Positions 43,279 to 53,769 are shown, counted from the first letter of the stretch. The stretch is DNA of 64,000 nucleotides from Euclidia mi (GCA_944739405.2 OX123188.2:62825251-62889250); one strand, 5' to 3'. A program made the numbers and translations. The notes: generated by a model from the sequence alone, not told the origin.

Positions 43279-45247
43279 ATGGAGTCTAAAACTAAACACA
43301 AAACCACCAAACCGAAGTCGGTTGACGAACCGACCCACACGCCCAGTATTGCGGGTTCAGACGATGAGAGAGGAGTTCAGATGAAGGAGCAAGAGTTGGA
43401 GCTGTCCGAGTCAGACAGCTCAACCACAAGCCTCATGAGCGTCCGCAGCGCCAGCGAAGAAAGCCCCAGTCGGGCATTGCGCAAGCGCCCTCACTCGGGG
43501 CCAGGCTCGGCTTCGAGCGATGACTCGACGAGGCGACGTCAAGTGAAGACGCGTGGACGACCGCCCACCCACGGAAATTACGTGGGTCTAGGCAAGGCTC
43601 GCGAGGAGCAAGCGTGACGAAGAGGAGGAGAGGCGCATTGAAGCGGCCACAAAAAAGGTGTCCGCTTCAAGAATCTCGCGCCTCTCAGAGACTTCTGCCT
43701 CTGAGGGAGAGCCGGAAGACGCTACCGCTACAAAACTGCGGTCGCGTCTCAAAGACGCCTTGGAGGCCATCACAATGGTCTCCAAGATATCTAAGGGACT
43801 GAAAGGGACATCCCAAAAGTCCCTTAAGGAGTCGGTGGCAGCAATAGCTGAAATTGCGGACGTTCTCCTCGGTCGCACAGCGTCTGAGGAGACCAAGAAA
43901 CTCCAGACGGAGAACGCCCGTCTCGCCACCGAAATTGCGGCACTCAGGCGTGAGCAGGAGGAGCTCCGTGTCGCGTTCCAGAGGCGCGCGGAACTCAATG
44001 CGCCGGACAAGGCCACGGAGGACTTAGCTGCCCTCCGCAAAGAGATGGGCCAGATGAGGCAGAGCCTCTCCGCCTTGGAGGGCAAATTATTAATAAGGCC
44101 CCCAACAGCGAGCCGGCAAGCGGCCCAACAGCCGCAGCCACCCCCACAGTCGTCTCCGCAGCCGTCAACATCGTATGCGGCTGCAGCGGCTGCGCCACGG
44201 CAGGCCGCGACTCAGGCGCCCAATAAAGCCGCGTCTACTGAGGCCCCAAAGGGCAGGAAGAGGGGCCAGAAGAAGGCCCAGCCCACCCCTGCCGTTCTGC
44301 AGAGTACTCCTGCAGCCTCCGCTCCCAAAAAGGATGGCTGGGAGACTGTTGGCGCCAAGCAAAAAGAGGCGAAGGCCAAGCGAAAGGCCAAACAGAAGGC
44401 CAAGAAGGCGGCAAAAAAGGCGGCCAAGAAGCTCCGCACCCCCAGCTCCACTGCAGTGGTACTAACGCTGCAACCAGCAGCGTTGGAGCGGGGGACCACC
44501 TACGCGGAGCTTCTCAAGAAGGCGCGTGGGGCTATCGACCCCACCAAGCTGGGAATAACGGCGGGTCTCCGGTGTAAGATAACACAGACCGGGGCCCGCC
44601 TCATCGAGGAGCCTGGGGCCGGTAGCGCCCAGCAGGCAGACGCTTTGGCCTCGAGCCTCCGCGACCTCCTTCCAGCGGAGGACGTGAGAATCTCCAGGCC
44701 CCAAAAATGCGCTGAGGTGCGAATCGGGGGCCTGGATGATTCAATTATAGTTGAGGAGGTCGTTGCCGCAGTTGCCAAGGCCGGGGAATGTCCCCCGGAG
44801 CAAATCCGGTGCGGCCCAATTCGTCCGGGCCGTGCCGGTATGGGCACAGCACTAGTCACCTGCCCCGTGGCTGTGGCCAAGAAGTTGGCCGATGGCCGTC
44901 GTGTTTTGATCGGCTGGGTGTCGGCGCAAGTGCGGCTCCTGGAGCCGAAACCGCAGAGGTGCTTCCGCTGCCTCAGCGGTGGCCACGTTGGCGCAAGGTG
45001 CACCTCTGCGGTCGACTGCAGCGGCCGCTGTTTTAGGTGTGGCCAGCCCGGCCATTTGGCCGGCAGTTGTGAAGCCCCGCCGCACTGCGTTTTGTGTGCG
45101 GCGGCGGGCAAGCCGGCCGATCATAGGGCCGGCACAAAGAGTTGCGCCGCACCCAAGAAGAAGCAGGGCGCAAAGGACGGCCAGTCGGCCAACAAGGGCG
45201 CCACTCCCGTGGCCAGTAAAGCGCCGGAAGAAATGGACCACGAATAA
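43279..45247 (+). CDS. SART-type ORF1 (gag-like protein), one frameshift
   Basis: The frame starts MESKTKHKTTKPKSV at 43279, with an acidic, serine-rich N-terminus (ELELSESDSSTTSLMSVRSA). Near 43605 the frame shifts by one. The rest continues open to TAA 45245-45247. Next comes a coiled-coil-like stretch (ETKKLQTENARLATEIAALR), a proline/alanine-rich linker, and a very basic KQKEAKAKRKAKQKAKKAAK tract that may be a nuclear localisation or RNA-binding segment. At the C-terminus are three zinc-knuckle-like motifs: CFRCLSGGHVGARC, CFRCGQPGHLAGSC and CVLCAAAGKPADHRAGTKSC. R1-group ORF1 proteins package element RNA and bring it to telomeres. Confidence 0.85.
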
Positions 45248-45249
45248 TG
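45245..45249 (+). promoter_or_regulatory. TAATG stop-start overlap joining ORF1 and ORF2
   Basis: The ORF1 stop TAA (45245-45247) and the ORF2 start ATG (45247-45249) share one A. In silkworm SART1 this UAAUG arrangement is known to allow translational coupling of ORF2. It also fixes the ORF2 start here. Confidence 0.85.
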
Positions 45250-48200
45250 GCTCCACATCTGCGCATCTTGCAGACGAATTTAAACCACTGCGCCAGGGCT
45301 CAGGATCTTCTTCTCCAGAGCATGGCGCAGTGGTCAATCAACGTCGCCCTTGTCGCCGAGCCGTATTTTATCCCCCCCCGTGATGATTGGGTGGGGGAAC
45401 TCAGCGGCTTGGTGGCGCTAATTTCGTTAGCCGCCGCCCGCACCCCGTCCTTCGAGAACATCTACCGAGGGCGGGGCTGCGTCGCAGCACTCGTAAAGGA
45501 TACGGTTGTGGTGGGTGGCTACTTCTCACCCAACCGTTCCCTCGCCGACTTCGAGGAATATCTCCTCGAATTGAACGTCGTCGTCGCTCGCAGCCGTCCT
45601 CGCGCCGTGCTCTTTGCCGGGGACCTCAACGCCAAGTCTACGGCTTGGGGTTCTCCGGCCACAGACGCTAGAGGCGAGCTGCTGGAGCAGTGGGCCGTTG
45701 AGAACGGCCTGCTCGTCCTCAATCGTGGGTCGGTACATACGTGCGTGCGTCAGCGGGCGGTTCAATTGTGGACGTTTCTTTTGCGAGCCCCGCACTAGCA
45801 CGCCGTATCCGAGACTGGCGCGTCGTCGAGGAGGTGGAGACGTTGTCGGACCACCGCTATATTCGGTTCGACGTCTCCGCCGAAACAGTCAGCTCCGACG
45901 CCCCAGTCCGAAGGGGCCCGATTGAGGGCGGTCCGCGTTGGGCCTTGAAAAGGCTGAATCGGGAGGCCCTCCTGGAAGCCTCCATAGTTCAGGCCTGGGT
46001 TTCAACACCTACCAGGCCTGACGATATCAATATGGAGGCCGATTGGTTCAGGGGGCAATGACACAAGTTTGTGACGCGGCGATGCCTAGAGTCCGTAGAA
46101 CATCTGGGCCACGCCGGGTGTACTGGTGGAACGACACCATCGCGCGCATGCGCATGATTTGCGTCGCAGCGCGCCGCCAGTACGCCCGGTTTCGCAGGAG
46201 GCGTCGCCGCCCTCCCGATTTTACTGTCCAGGAGGCGGCATTGTACGAGGAGTACAGAGCGGCCAAGAATAACTTGAAGGAGGCCATCTGGCGGGCCAAG
46301 CAAGACGCCCGCCAGGAATTGCTGGAGACCCTCAACCGAGATCCTTGGGGGCGCCCATATTTGATGGTCAGGAACAAATTACGTTCCTGGGCGCCCCCTC
46401 TAACGGAAAGTCTCCGGCCAGAGCTGGTCGAAGATGTTGTGGCCGCTCTGTTCCCGTCGCGGGCGGAACATGTCCCTCCGCCCATGACGGCGCCGCCTTC
46501 CGAGGCAGCCAACGCGGACATAGACGATGGTCCCGAGGTGACTCGGGTAGAACTCCGAGCGGCGGTGTTGAGGATTAAAAACACCGCCCCAGGACCTGAC
46601 GGCATTCCTGGCCGAGCGTGGGTCCTGGCAATGGAGGAGCTCGGACCCAGACTGGGGAGACTCCTCACAGCGTGCCTTGAGGGGGGCCAGTTTCCACGAG
46701 CCTGGAAGTCGGGGAAACTGGTCCTCATCAGAAAGGCAGGGCGCCCGGCGGACAGCCCGTCCGCCTATCGGCCCATAGGGTTGTTGGACGAGGTCGCGAA
46801 GATCTTTGAACATATCATCGCGGAGCGCCTCGTCCACCACTTTACCACGGTGGGCCCGGATTTGGCGGACGTGCAGTTTGGTTTCCGCCGAGGGCGCTCT
46901 ACAATAGACGCAATAAGATCAGTGAGGAGTCTGGCGGAGGAAGAGGTTTCCCGGGGTGGGGTGGTCCTGGCGGTGTCTCTTGACATCGCCAACGCCTTCA
47001 ACACCCTGCCCTGGAGTTGTATTCGTGAGGCACTCAATTATCACCGAGTGCCTCCCTACCTCCGCCGCATAGTCGGGGATTATCTTAATGATAGAGGAAT
47101 TATCTACCCGAGTCATCTCGGTATTAGTCGGCGAGTTATGTCGTGCGGTGTTCCGCAGGGGTCGGTTCTCGGCCCCCTTCTGTGGAACATCGGCTACGAC
47201 TGGGTGCTGCGCGGTACGCTCCTCCCTGGCGTGGGTGTCACTTGTTACGCCGACGACACCCTCGTCACCGCGAGTGATAAGACGTACCGGGCGGCGGCTA
47301 TAAGGGCGACCGCTGGGGTCGCACAAGTCGTTGGAAGGATCCGGCGTTTGGGCCTAGAGGTGGCCCTGTCTAAATCCGAGGCCATTTGTTTCCACGGGCC
47401 TCGGAATCGGCCACCCGCAGGGGCCCACATTATGGTAGGAGGGGTCACCATCGGCATCGGGAAGAGCCTAAAATATCTCGGGCTCGTACTCGATAGCCGA
47501 TGGGATTTCCGTGAACACTTCAGACGCTTGGCCCCCAAACTTCTCGGGGCGGCAGCAGCTTTGTCACGACTGCTGCCCAATCTCGGGGGGCCAACCGCCT
47601 CCTGCCGGAGGCTCTACGAAGGAGTCGTGCGGTCCATGGCCCTTTATGGGGCTCCGATATGGGCGCACGACCTGACGGCCCACAATATCACGACGCTTCG
47701 CGCACCGCAGCGCGCCATGGCCGTCAGGTTGATACGAGGCTACCGCACGGTCTCCTTCGAGACAGCGAGCCTCCTAGCCGGATCACCGCCCTGGGATCTG
47801 GAAGCTGAGCTGCTGGCGTCACTCTATACATGGCGCCAGCAAGCCCTGGAGCAGGGCGAGAGACCGGCGCACCGTGATATCGAGGCGCGTCGGTCGGAGC
47901 TCCGCCAAGTCCTAGTGGCGGAGTGGAAGGCACGACTTGTGCACCCCAGCGCCGGGCACGCCACGATAGTGGCGGTAAGTCCCGTGGTTGATGAGTGGTT
48001 GGAGAGACGTCACGGCGTCCTCACCTTCCGGTTGACTCAAATCCTTACCGGCCATGGTTGTTTTGGCCGGTATTTGTGGAGGATAGGCCGGGAGGAAACG
48101 CCCGGATGCCACCATTGTGGCAGCAGCCGCGACCCTGTCGAAGACACGGCGTTGCATACTTTGGCGGAATGCCCAGCTTGGGCATCGCAGCGCCGTGATC

Positions 48201-48418
48201 TGGTCGCGGCTCTGAATACGGTTGTCCTCTCGCTCCCGGCCGTAGTTCTGTCTATGGTCCGGAGTGAGAGGTCCTGGAACGCCGTCGCCTCCTTCTGCGA
48301 AGCAGTCATGCTGAGCAAGGAGGCGGCGGAGCGGGAGAGGGAAATACACCGCCCTCTCCCCAACCGTAGGTCCGGGCGTCGAGGACGTCGCGCAAGAGAC
48401 GACCTCCGACCACCCTGA
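45247..48418 (+). CDS. SART-type ORF2: APE endonuclease and reverse transcriptase, two frameshifts
   Basis: The endonuclease comes first (LRILQTNLNHC, VALVAEPYF, LFAGDLNAKSTAWGS and, after a shift near 45750, VETLSDHRYIRFD), with the catalytic Asn, Glu, Asp/Asn and Asp-His in order. In this family it cuts telomeric repeats. A second shift near 46051 lies in a G run that is one base short (FRG-AMTQ). The RT follows in one 791-codon frame: APGPDGIPGRAWV, AYRPIGLLDEVAKIFE, VQFGFRRGRSTIDAI, SLDIANAFNTLPW, SCGVPQGSVLGPLLWNIGYD and the active site CYADDTLV (47243-47266). The C-terminus has the CHHC-type motif CHHCGSSRDPVEDTALHTLA. It ends at TGA 48416-48418. Confidence 0.88.
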
Positions 48419-48838
48419 ATTCAGTGCCTGCGGACGGTGAGCGCTGGGGCTGCTCCCTGTCCGCCAAAAGGCGGGAGGCGGCGCGTGTCCTCGCCGCCTC
48501 CCAAGTAGCTTTGTGAGGTGATGGATGCGAGAAGTTTGATGGATGCAAGAAGTTTGATGGATGATTGCGAGATCATAACGAGACGGGGCCCGCCAACACA
48601 AACGGCGGGCCAATCCCGGGCGGGGTCGCGAGAAAGTATGCTAATCGCGAATCGCGTGACCCTGCCAACACACGGGACCCGTAGGGACACCGCGGTGGTT
48701 TTTAGTGGGTATGCCCCGAACGCCTGTAGGGGAGAGCCTCCACATACCTCCTCCGCCAGTCCCAAGCCTAGCCGTTCTAATGGCTGGGTTGGCGGAGTTG
48801 AGATGACTCATAAGGAGAGTTTTACCACCGTAGTGAAC
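48419..48838 (+). ncRNA. Structured 3' UTR of the SART-type element
   Basis: Hairpins are visible: GGGAGGCGGCG with CGCCGCCTCCC (48473-48502 region), GGCCCGCC with GGCGGGCC (48586-48611) and further GC-rich pairs, then GGTGGTTTTTAGTGGG. The same series is present at 39970-40389 and 49685-50103. Silkworm SART1 needs its 3' UTR for target-primed reverse transcription. Confidence 0.6.
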
Positions 48839-48882
48839 AAAAAAAAAAAAAAAAAAAAGGTTAGGTTAGGGTTCTCTTTTGA

Positions 48883-50120
48883 TACGAAGGAGTCGTGCGG
48901 TCCATGGCCCTTTATGGGGCCCCGATATGGGCGCACGACCTGACGGCCCACAATATCACGGCGCTTCGCGCACCGCAGCGCGCCATGGCCGTCAGGTTGA
49001 TACGAGGCTACCGCACGGTCTCCTTCGAGACAGCGAGCCTCCTAGCCGGATCACCGCCCTGGGATCTGGAAGCTGAGCTGCTGGCGTCTCTATACATGGC
49101 GCCAGCAAGCCCTGGAGCAGGGCGAGAGACTGGCGCACCGTGACATCGAAGCGCGTCGGTCGGAGCTCCGCCAAGTCCTAGTGGCGGAGTGGAAGGCACG
49201 ACTTGTGCACCCCAGCGCCGGGCACGCCACGATAGTGGTGGTAAGTCCCGTGGTTGATGAGTGGTTGGAGAAACGTCACGGCGTCCTCACCTTCCGGTTG
49301 ACTCAAATCCTTACCGGCCATGGTTGTTTCGGCCGGTATTTGTGAAGGATAGGCCGGGAGGAAACGCCCGGATGCCACCATTGTGGCAGCAGCCGCGACC
49401 CTGTCGAAGACACGGCGTTGCATACTTTGGCGGAATGCCCAGCCTGGGCATCGCAGCGCCGTGATCTGGTCGCGGCTCTGAATACGGTTGTCCTCTCGCT
49501 CCCGGCCGTAGTTCTGTCTATGGTCCGGAGTGAGAGGTCCTGGAACGCCGTCGCCTCCTTCTGCGAAGCAGTCATGCTGAGCAAGGAGGCGGCGGAGCGG
49601 GAGAGGGAAATACATCGCCCTCTCCCCAACCGTAGGTCCGGGCGTCGGGGACGTCGAACAAGAGACGACCTCCGACCACCCTAAATTTAGTGCCTGCGGA
49701 CGGTGAGCGCTGGGGCTGCTCCCTGTCCGCCAAAAGGCGGGAGGCGGCGCGTGTCCTCGCCGCCTCCCAAGTAGCTTTGTAAGGTGATGGATGCGAGAAG
49801 TTTGATGGATGCAAGAAGTTTGATGGATGATTGCGAGATCATAATATGTAGACGGGGCCCGCCAACACAAACGGCGGGCCAATCCCGGGCGGGGTCGCGA
49901 GAAAGTACGCTAATCGTGAATCGCGTGACCCCGCCAACATACGGGACCCGTAGGGACACCGCGGTGGGTTTTAGTGGGTATGCCCCGAACGCCTTTAGGG
50001 GAGAGCCTCCACATACCTCCTCTACCAGTCCCAAGCCTAGCCGTTTTAATGGCTGGGTTGGCGGAGTTGAGATGACTCATAAGGAGAGTTTCCCACCGTA
50101 GCGAAAAAAAAAAAAAAAAA
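48883..50120 (+). mobile_element. 5'-truncated SART-type element B3 with a non-TTAGG target
   Basis: It corresponds to the long element from 47615 onward. It is flanked by GTTCTCTTTT on the left (48871-48880) and again after its poly(A) (50123-50132), a 10-bp duplication of the sequence next to the TTAGG tract. Its ORF2 tail has lesions: a small deletion near 49087 and TGA at about 49343. Confidence 0.8.
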
Positions 50121-50430
50121 GTGTTCTCTTTTTACCCTTAACCCAAAAATAGGAGCCCTGCGAAGCAGGGCTCCGTCGACTTAGTGCCCATTCTTCACAC
50201 TAGTTGAATAAACTGAAGTTGAATTAATTATCGTTAACACCCCGACTCAGTGCAATCCGACTCGGATAGGTTAGGTTAGGTTCGGGTTCTCTTTTGACCC
50301 TTAACCCAAAAATAGGAGCCCTGCGAAGCAGGGCTCCGTCAACTTAGTCCACATTCTTCACACTAGTTTAATAAACTGAAGTTGTTCAACTTCAGTTTAT
50401 TCTCTATTTTCTTCTTAGATTATTGAAAAC
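50121..50430 (+). repeat. Two 163-bp units with a GGAGCCCTGC hairpin around (TTAGG)3
   Basis: TTCTCTTTT...CCCTTAACCC starts at 50124 and again at 50287. Each copy has the perfect hairpin GGAGCCCTGC-GAA-GCAGGGCTCC (50152-50174 and 50315-50337), and CACACTAGTTNAATAAACTG follows. Three TTAGG units lie at 50267-50282. The second unit ends in another palindrome, AAACTGAAGTTG with CAACTTCAGTTT near 50377-50402. Confidence 0.85.
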
Positions 50431-50629
50431 GAAAATTATAGCAAATACATTTATGGATTTAAATTATTAAGACACTTGATCGATTATGACCAATGGAATT
50501 AGTGAAAGTCATTTTATGTCATTTCACGATTATGACAACTGAAGCGTTATTTCTAATGAAATTATGGCAAATACCAGTATGGCATATGAAATTATGGCAT
50601 TTTAAATTATGGCAAACATTAGTAAACCA
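50431..50629. other. Right arm of the composite insertion
   Basis: AT-rich with repeated ATTATGGCAAA and ATTATGGCAT motifs, the inverse of TTTGCCATAAT in the left arm. No coding. Confidence 0.6.
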
Positions 50630-50708
50630 TCCTCTCCATGTGCATCTCCAATATTATACGCTGCATATTAACATATGAAAGTGCTGTGTTGATATAATAT
50701 TTTCTTGG

Positions 50709-51098
50709 GTTTACAAGATAGACTGTGAGTGTGGGCTCTCATACATTGGACAAACCAAGAGAAGCATAGGCATTCGACTAAAGGAACATATAGTTGACAT
50801 TAAACACAAACGCTCGACGAAGTCTGCTGTGTGTGAACATGTAGAACAAGGAACCAACCATTACCTGCGATTTGATAAACCACAGATACTCGCAAAAGAA
50901 CACCGCTTTATTCCAAGAATGATACGAGAAGCTATTGAAATTAAAAAACATCCTAATTTCAATAGGGAAGATGGTTGGAATGTTCCTCCAGCTTGGGACC
51001 CTGTTATCAGGCTAATGAAACCCAAGAAGGACAAAGTCACCAGAAGACATCAAGACACAGTGAGCACATTCTGCGTAGATAGTAACACCAATAGTTGA
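50709..51098 (+). pseudogene. Penelope-like GIY-YIG fragment, second subfamily
   Basis: A 130-codon open frame begins inside the nuclease core (VYKIDCECGLSYIGQTKRSI, RLKEHIVDIKHKRSTKSAV) and reads on through HRFIPRMIREAIEIKKH and FNREDGWNVPPAWDP to a stop at 51096-51098. It is a different subfamily from the PLE at 51354, with about half the residues matching. It is 5'-truncated, with no RT or linker, but the remaining C-terminal part is uninterrupted. Confidence 0.8.
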
Positions 51099-51353
51099 AA
51101 AATGTTCGGGTACTTTGAGATAACTTTTAAATTCAAGACAAAGACAAATACCACCTCAGTCTGCCGTGAACATGAATCCTGTAAAGAATTCGAAACGTTG
51201 GCTAGTAATAAAAATGTAGTTTCTAGATCATTCGGTTTAAATGTAAAAACAAGTGAAACCAAATTAACGCGATAAAATCCGTAAACTGTAGTTTAATTTC
51301 AATGCTGTGTTGATTTTATAGCGGTCAAATATAATTCTTGCCCTACATAAATG

Positions 51354-51974
51354 TTCATGCCCTACATAAAGGAAGTAATGGATAAAGTTGGAACAGTACT
51401 ACAAAAATACTCCATTAAGACTTTATAATAGTCCGTACTCCAAAGTAGCAAATTAACTGCGTACGTCCAAAGGATGTCATCCCTTTTCAAACACCAGGCG
51501 TGTACAAGGTGGATTGCGGATTGGTGGATTGTGGTAGTTCCTACATCGGGCAAACAAAAAGGACCATCGCCGAACGAGTTAAGGAACACATCACGGACGT
51601 CAAAAACCGACGAACCACCAAGTCGGCCATAGCTGAGAATTTGTTGTAGTCAGGATCCAATCACTGGATTGAGCTACATCGGCTCCAGGTTCTCTCCACA
51701 GACCGTCACTATTTCTCAAGAATAGCACGGAAAGCGGTTGAAATCAAAAAGCACGCAAATTTCAACCGAGAGGATGGTGACCGTTTATCTACATCTTGGA
51801 ATCCTGTCATCAGCAAATGTAGACACCGACGAGGTGATATTTCGCGCCAGTGTGAAGATACCATTAGTGTTGTGTGTCGAAGTACCGACAGTCCCGAACT
51901 TATAAATGTTAATAATTGTGAAGACCAAGTGAGGGTAGGTTCCAAAACCCGCACTTCTCGGAGGCAGCGCTGAC
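51354..51974 (+). pseudogene. Penelope-like GIY-YIG fragment, first subfamily, many lesions
   Basis: It is close to the PLE at 38150: MPYIKEVMDKVGTVLQKY, GSSYIGQTKRTIAERVKEH, WIELHRLQVLSTDRHYF, FNREDGDRLS. A 13-bp direct duplication (GGATTGGTGGATT region, about 51516-51530) sits inside the nuclease core. There are frame changes near 51426 and 51465 and a TAG near 51648 at the same place as in the 38150 copy. The original C-terminus is reached at 51972-51974. Confidence 0.8.
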
Positions 51975-52090
51975 GGACATCAGTCATCCCGTGACCACGG
52001 CTGGTGTAACCCATGCCGAAACGTCGGGGCAAATAGAAAGGTATTTCATCTTTCTTATCGTTTAGTTAACACGATTCAGACGCGTTACAT
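51975..52090 (+). repeat. PLE terminal block, copy 5
   Basis: It follows the PLE coding end: CATCAGTCATCCCGTGACCA, then GCCGAAACGTCGG and GTTAACACGATTCAGACG. It is homologous to 300-420 and 8219-8340. Confidence 0.7.
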
Positions 52091-52516
52091 AATCATTAGT
52101 AAGTGTACAAATCGTGGTAGTTTAAAAGTAGTTAAGAAAATTCAAATCATACAAGATGCTAAGTATAAAAACTAAACTTTGAAGGAGTTGAATAACATGG
52201 ACATATTATAGATTTATTCAATTGACCTATATTATGGCTAAAAGTCTTATTGATATATTTTTTTTTTTATACCGAAATACCGAATCATTGAATACCGACT
52301 TGACACGTGTAGTATTAGAGAAACCAAATTGTACGTGTCTCAGATCTCTTATACATCCGTTGATCGGATTTTGACGAAGGTTGGTATAGATTATAGACAT
52401 CTTGAACTTCGGGGTCAGATACAGGTCACGTTATAAATAAATACAAACAAATTCTCGGCACAAGCTAAAACAAGTATTAATATTAGAAGCAAGTTATTTT
52501 GAAGGTGACTTAAAAG
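52091..52516. other. No gene seen
   Basis: AT-rich. The phrase TCCGTTGATCGGATTTTGACG near 52357 resembles a common insect repeat, family not identified. Confidence 0.45.
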
Positions 52517-52810
52517 ACTGCCTCCGTGGTCCAGTGGATAGCGTATGCGACTGCTGATCGGAGGTCCCGGGTTCGATTCCCGGTTCGGGCAAAAGTGTAA
52601 CTGGGTTTTTTCGAATATTCAGGACCAGCCCGGAGTCTGGTGATGTGCCCGGTAACGGCAATAGGCTCGTCCCCTATTACGTGGGACCTAAAAATTCATG
52701 GCGAAATGTGGGTGTAATTTTACATCTCTAGCCAGAGGTGTAAATATTACACCCACATTTATAGTCTCACGCCTGTATCCCCGGGGATACAGGCGTCAGA
52801 CTATAAATAT
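52517..52810 (+). mobile_element. tRNA-derived SINE with a palindromic 3' end
   Basis: The head CCTCCGTGGTCCAGTGGATA has a good A box, and GGTTCGATTCCCGG (52571-52584) is the B box. The acceptor arms pair poorly, so this is a SINE head and not a working tRNA. The body CCCTATTACGTGGGACCTAA is shared with 35484. The end holds a 26-bp-arm palindrome centred at 52782/52783 (CCCC|GGGG) with one mismatch. Confidence 0.85.
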
Positions 52811-53288
52811 AAATGATTTAAAAGCTTTCAAGTTTTAAATTATCGTAGGTACACGTGTTTTGAAAGTTCTTCAAGATCCAAACGATTTAGATTTTGTATT
52901 TAATGAAATCTTGCCAAACTGCTCTGAAGCGAATTATTATACCTATTGGAAGCCATAATAATCGTAGCGATGAAATTAATCTAAAAGTTAATATTTGGCG
53001 CGTAATACTCTGAAACTAACATTTTGTTCTCCGCTTTAATTTTTAACTTGATAATCTGACCGTATTACATCGTTACTGATGAGATATATTAGTGAACAGT
53101 ATAGATTGGTGTATACTATTGTGAATGTTCTTTCCATTTCAGCCAAGTCTAGACTGAATGATCTTATTTCTCCACAAACAATTATCTCCACAAATGTATG
53201 CTACATATAAACAACTTGTAAGTATATTCGTGGTTGCTGTTGTTAAGTCCATTGCAATATCGGAATAATACCGTATCTCTTAGTCTTA
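52811..53288. other. No gene seen
   Basis: AT-rich. Nothing recognised. Confidence 0.55.
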
Positions 53289-53498
53289 TCTTCTTAATAT
53301 ATAAAATCCTTGCGTTACTGACTGACTGACAGACACGCTACAGCCGAAACTACTCGGCGCAAAAAGCTGAAATTTGGTATGAATGTTCCTTGGGGACCGT
53401 AGGGGTGCACTAAGAAGGGATTTCCCGAAATTCCCACAGGATCGGCCAAAACGGGTAAATAAAAAAAAAATGCAGGCGTAGCTGCTGGCGTCTTCTAG
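53289..53498 (+). mobile_element. Non-autonomous Helitron, third copy of the 11874 family
   Basis: It begins TC after an A, shares AATATATAAAATCCTTGCG and GGGGTGCACTAAGAAGGG with the first copy, and ends in CTAG at 53495-53498 before T. Unlike the first copy it has no second terminus. Confidence 0.75.
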
Positions 53499-53520
53499 TA
53501 TACCAATAAAAAATCGTATA

Positions 53521-53700
53521 GTGTATAGGAAGAGACGCGCTGGACGCAGGAGGAAGTCGTGGCTGCGAAACATTCGGGAGTGGACCGGCATTGCCTCCGT
53601 AGAGCAGCTGTTCCGGTCGGCCATGGACAGGGAGGAGTACAAAAAGCTGAGGGCCAACCTTCAGGAATCAAGAGACACCAGTAGAAGAAGAAGAAGAACG
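53521..53700 (+). pseudogene. RTE/BovB-like LINE C-terminal fragment
   Basis: The plus-strand reading RRAGRRRKSWLRNIREWTGI followed by VEQLFRSAMDREEYKKLRAN resembles the extreme C-terminus of RTE-type RT proteins. It ends in an AGAAGAAGAAGAA tail near 53685-53697, typical of an RTE 3' end. About 55 codons remain. Confidence 0.65.
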
Positions 53701-53769
53701 TGTAGTACGAAGTATAAGACAAACAGAACAGCTACAATAAGCGTCAACGAAACCGAAACAGATAAATAG

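Larger units (their letters stand above)
41661..48858 (+). mobile_element. Long SART-type telomere-repeat-specific LINE
   Basis: The element is about 7.2 kb: a 5' UTR (41661-43278) with 229-bp repeats and a T-rich tract, ORF1 (43279-45247), ORF2 (45247-48418), a structured 3' UTR and poly(A) 48839-48858 followed by GGTTAGGTTAGG. Poly(A) joined to GGTTAGG is, as I recall, the orientation of the silkworm SART family, opposite to TRAS. ORF1 and ORF2 overlap as TAATG, also as in SART1. Three frame breaks are present, so this copy is inactive unless they are assembly errors. Confidence 0.85.
38833..50629. mobile_element. Composite insertion: putative DNA transposon carrying (TTAGG)n and a SART stack
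   Basis: CCATCCTCTCC is present at both ends (38822-38832 and 50630-50640), while the intact target is at about 37692-37702. The ends read GGTATTCTCTCG and, inverted, TTTACTAATGTTTGCC, and both arms carry copies of the motif TTTGCCATAAT in opposite orientation (left arm near 38876 and 38974, right arm near 50563, 50588 and 50605). A 9-11 bp duplication with subterminal repeats suggests a Mutator-like or unknown non-autonomous DNA transposon. No transposase was seen. The interior is a (TTAGG)n tract enlarged by SART-type elements. Confidence 0.6.

Noticed and set aside
39153..50282. True chromosome end
   Set aside because: TTAGG plus SART would suggest a telomere, but non-telomeric sequence continues on both sides and an empty target copy lies upstream.
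52517..52590. Functional tRNA gene
   Set aside because: A and B boxes are good, but the acceptor arms pair poorly and the sequence continues into the SINE body shared with 35484 and 36991.
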